Position numbers and translations under genes: made by a program. From assembly GCF_001730305.1 (NCBI RefSeq), contig NZ_MIJY01000043.1, positions 186,001 through 250,000 on the forward strand: a stretch of 64,000 nucleotides of DNA, written 5' to 3'. The notes beneath the pieces are model-generated. The model saw only the letters and a program-made list of their open reading frames with translations, made no database searches and had not been told where the DNA came from. This DNA comes from Enterococcus termitis. GTDB lineage: Bacteria; Bacillota; Bacilli; Lactobacillales; Enterococcaceae. Below, piece by piece: positions 61,695 to 64,000 of the stretch (positions are counted from its first letter, which is position 1; each line of letters starts with the position of its first letter).

Positions 61695-62399
61695 ATGTCA
61701 AAACTAGCTGTTTTAACATTTAAAGATAATGAGAAAATAGACAAATACATAAAAAAATTAAATGATAACAAACATAACTTTATTTTTTTGGACAATAATT
61801 TAGACAATACTGTAATGGAACAAACCTTGCAAAAGTTTCAAGGTGTTATCTTTTTTGAAAATGAGTTGAGCGATTTAAATAAAATTTGTGAATCGATTTT
61901 AAAAATGAAAAAAGTCTCAACTTGTTATATTTGGGTCATCTCAACTACACCAAAAGAAATTGGTAAGATGGTCTATTTACAATTAGGTGCTGATGCAGTA
62001 TTTGAAAATGAGACGAGTCTAGATGAAATCGAGTTGATCATCAATAATGCTCTGTCACGGAATGCTGCTGTACAAGGTGTTTCTGATAACTTAGAGAATA
62101 CACCTAAAAACGCTGATTTTCAAATGTTTCATGGTAATTTGAGTGTGCTGCTTGGAGGAGACAAAGAGGTTCCATTAACTCGGTTGGAGTTCAAAATACT
62201 TGATCTACTATATAAGAAGCCGAAAGTAGCATTTACCTACCAAGAAATTTATCAGGAAATCTATCAAGAAGATATGGGCGACAAACATTATAGAATAGCG
62301 AATATCATTTTTCATTTGAGAAAGAAAATCGAAGTAGAAAGTGAACGGCCTAAATATATCAAGACAGTTCGTTCTAAAGGATATATGTTAGACGTTTAG
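61695..62399 (+). CDS. response-regulator-like protein with OmpR-type DNA-binding domain
   Basis: 234 residues, start behind AAAGGAG. Residues about 1-120 look receiver-like, but the position of the phospho-acceptor Asp (end of strand 3) reads GVIFFENEL, with no Asp, and no histidine kinase is encoded nearby. Residues about 135-233 are a winged-helix trans_reg_C domain (LTRLEFKILDLLYKKP... IKTVRSKGYMLDV). Likely a phosphorylation-independent regulator of the following genes. Confidence 0.8.
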   Translation: MSKLAVLTFKDNEKIDKYIKKLNDNKHNFIFLDNNLDNTVMEQTLQKFQGVIFFENELSDLNKICESILKMKKVSTCYIWVISTTPKEIGKMVYLQLGADAVFENETSLDEIELIINNALSRNAAVQGVSDNLENTPKNADFQMFHGNLSVLLGGDKEVPLTRLEFKILDLLYKKPKVAFTYQEIYQEIYQEDMGDKHYRIANIIFHLRKKIEVESERPKYIKTVRSKGYMLDV

Positions 62400-62525
62400 A
62401 TTCATGAAAAGGGTATGGAGGTTGTTGGATATTCTCCAGCTGAATAGCGATAAAAAAGATAAAAATTACACAGCGCGATCAACATCAAGTGTTGTTTTAG
62501 GTATGTAGGAGGATGTAATTAAATT

Positions 62526-63161
62526 ATGATAGAAAAAACTATCGAAAAAAAGCCAGTAACTAAAGGTTTGTATATCATGCAAGGAGTTTTACTTATAGGA
62601 TGGATCGCGTATTTAATTAGTTTCTATCTATTTTATAAAGAAGCCTACTTTTATGTGGATAAACGTTTGCCGATATTACTTAAAGTGCTGTCCTTTTTAA
62701 ATAGTAATTGGAATGAGATGTTCATTTACTTTGTTTTAAGCTTCTTTTTATTCACAGGCACATTATTATTGAGCTATCTTTTATATTTTACCTATAAAAG
62801 TGCACAAGGTCCCAAGATGATCAATTTATTCTTGTTAGGTTTGAATATTTTATTATGTCTGTCTTTATTGATTAATATTAATGGCTTTCCATTTGCTGTC
62901 ATTCTCATCTTAGCAGCAAGCTTGGTTTATATCATGTTGATTCTCAGCAAGTCTAAATTTGGTAAAGAAGTGAGTCAATATGAAGAAGGGGACGTCATCG
63001 AAATCAAAGGACCTTTTAACACACAAGAAGAAGCACAGGAAGAAGTCATACGTTTTTTAAAATCATGGAGCAAAGCAAAAGTTGTTTTAGATAAAGATAT
63101 CTATTTAGATTCAGATAACAAATATTATGCTGATATTTTTGTAGAGGCAATCAAAGAATAG
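62526..63161 (+). CDS. membrane protein with C-terminal soluble domain, unknown
   Basis: 211 residues, start behind AGGAGG (a start at ATG 62526). Four hydrophobic segments at about 18-37, 64-88, 99-117 and 120-140, then a hydrophilic C-terminal domain (about 145-211: GPFNTQEEAQEEVIRFLKSW). Family not recognised. It directly precedes a WxL-type surface operon gene and may be part of that cluster. Confidence 0.7.
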   Translation: MIEKTIEKKPVTKGLYIMQGVLLIGWIAYLISFYLFYKEAYFYVDKRLPILLKVLSFLNSNWNEMFIYFVLSFFLFTGTLLLSYLLYFTYKSAQGPKMINLFLLGLNILLCLSLLININGFPFAVILILAASLVYIMLILSKSKFGKEVSQYEEGDVIEIKGPFNTQEEAQEEVIRFLKSWSKAKVVLDKDIYLDSDNKYYADIFVEAIKE

Positions 63162-63201
63162 CATCGTAAACTTTTAATGTAAGGAGTAATCAAAATAATA
63201 G

Positions 63202-64000
63202 ATGAAAACAAATAAATTTATATGTTTGGCTTTGCTGGCAGGGCTGTTTATGTTCTTATTTCCTACTTATTCAATGGCGGAGGATTCGGGTGAAACCTTA
63301 GGGTACGCTGTTACAGCAGTACCGAGTGGGAAACAAATTGATACGACAAAGACTTATTTTTATATTCAAACAACACCAGGGGAAGAACAAGAATTAGTTG
63401 TAAAAGTGAAAAGTACCCAAAAAGATCCGGTCAAAATCAAGGTTCGTATAGAGGATGCTTTTACTGGTGATAAGGGCACTCTTGAATATACAGCGGATAA
63501 AAAATTATTAGATTCAACACTAACTGATCCTTTAAGTAGTATTGTCAAAGTAGAGAATCCAAGTATCACAGTTGAAGACTTTGAAGAGGTGGAGGCGAAA
63601 TTTACGCTTACCCCACCAAAGGAAAGTTATCCAGGTGTTAAAATGGGTGTGTTGGTTTTTGAATTAGATGAAGAGGATGATAGTGTTGTAGGGAATGGAT
63701 TTGCTTACCGAATTGGATTTATAGCTTCGGAAACAGGTGAAGATTATGAAAATTCTCAGACACTGAACTTACTTGATGCAAAATCTGAGATTGTCCGAGG
63801 GAAAAAAATGATTTTAGCAACCTTGCAGAATCCAGAACCTAAAGTTCTTTCAAGATTAGCAATGACTGCTGATTTAAAAAATGTAAAAACGGGCAAGATA
63901 GTCAAACAGGTACAGGGTGAAAAATATGTTTTAGCGCCGAATAGTCGTTTTAACTTTGAGATGGATTGGGGAACTTCAGATATAGTAGCTGGTACGTATA
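63202..64000 (+). CDS. WxL-interacting protein (DUF916/DUF3324), 5' part, runs off window
   Basis: At least 266 residues; open to the last base. Signal peptide MKTNKFICLALLAGLFMFLF with cleavage near SMA (about residue 26), then DUF916 (about 33-150: YAVTAVPSGKQIDTTKTYFYI, PPKESYPGVKMGVLVFE) and the beginning of DUF3324. These proteins carry a C-terminal membrane helix and bind WxL proteins at the peptidoglycan surface. The AAGGAG is 15 bases from the ATG, unusually far. Confidence 0.87.
   Translation, partial: MKTNKFICLALLAGLFMFLFPTYSMAEDSGETLGYAVTAVPSGKQIDTTKTYFYIQTTPGEEQELVVKVKSTQKDPVKIKVRIEDAFTGDKGTLEYTADKKLLDSTLTDPLSSIVKVENPSITVEDFEEVEAKFTLTPPKESYPGVKMGVLVFELDEEDDSVVGNGFAYRIGFIASETGEDYENSQTLNLLDAKSEIVRGKKMILATLQNPEPKVLSRLAMTADLKNVKTGKIVKQVQGEKYVLAPNSRFNFEMDWGTSDIVAGTY

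Overview
The window is low-GC Gram-positive DNA from an Enterococcus or a very close relative. This rests on the L-lysine-type MurE, a PTS maltose permease (malT) next to mapP and divergent from malP, an operon with a CopY/CopA/CopZ-type copper system, a GH18 endoglycosidase beside a class A PBP, Mga-like regulators, and a WxL-type DUF916/DUF3324 cell-surface cluster at the right edge. Species is not decided; gene order differs from E. faecalis as I know it (no mutarotase gene in the mal operon). No rRNA, tRNA, IS element or CRISPR array was seen.

Layout. 1-3.5 kb: 3' end of a chitin-active AA10 monooxygenase, an AraC/GyrI-type regulator, a GyrI-like protein, and a 5'-truncated secreted-protein remnant. 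3.7-9.9 kb: a bacteriocin-like island on the minus strand. It holds a small secreted bacteriocin-like protein with a DUF1430-type membrane protein (split by one in-frame stop) and an ABC ATPase, a second cassette (secreted 192-aa protein plus two small two-helix membrane proteins), a membrane-anchored XRE regulator and a third secreted protein. Three promoter regions share the motif GTTTACAnTGTGnCAACT followed by nnnAGTTGC. 10.3-12.4 kb: secreted CAP/Ig-like protein.

12.5-29.8 kb: a complete maltose/maltodextrin system. Three GH13 enzymes face a MdxEFG ABC importer; then come mapP-malT, divergent from malP-pgmB-malR. Four LacI-type operators (CGCAAnCGnTTGC-like) sit in the promoters and imply one MalR regulon. 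Maltodextrin enters by ABC transport and is trimmed by the GH13 enzymes. Maltose enters by PTS as maltose 6'-phosphate, is dephosphorylated by MapP, phosphorolysed by MalP, and its glucose 1-phosphate is isomerised by PgmB.

30.0-35.6 kb: a copper regulon with three CopY boxes (TACAnnTGTA) covering a thioredoxin-like protein, a DUF1541-like protein, CopY, CopA, CopZ and a multicopper oxidase. 35.7-53.7 kb: mostly housekeeping genes (AEC transporter, MurE, MurJ-like flippase, two pseudouridine synthases, a TetR-controlled ABC exporter, NnrD, PepV, OpuC-like osmoprotectant importer, ArgR-type regulator, phosphohexomutase). 53.9-58.1 kb: a GH18 endoglycosidase gene flanked by two paralogous hairpin-plus-small-ORF elements, then a class A PBP and a YheA-type protein. 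58.4-64 kb: two converging Mga-like regulators, a response-regulator-like protein lacking an evident phospho-acceptor, a membrane protein and the start of a WxL-interacting surface protein.

The most notable unexplained items are the three-promoter XRE regulon with its duplicated operator/promoter cassette, the paired hairpin/small-ORF elements around the GH18 gene, and a covarying 39-nt intergenic hairpin present twice.
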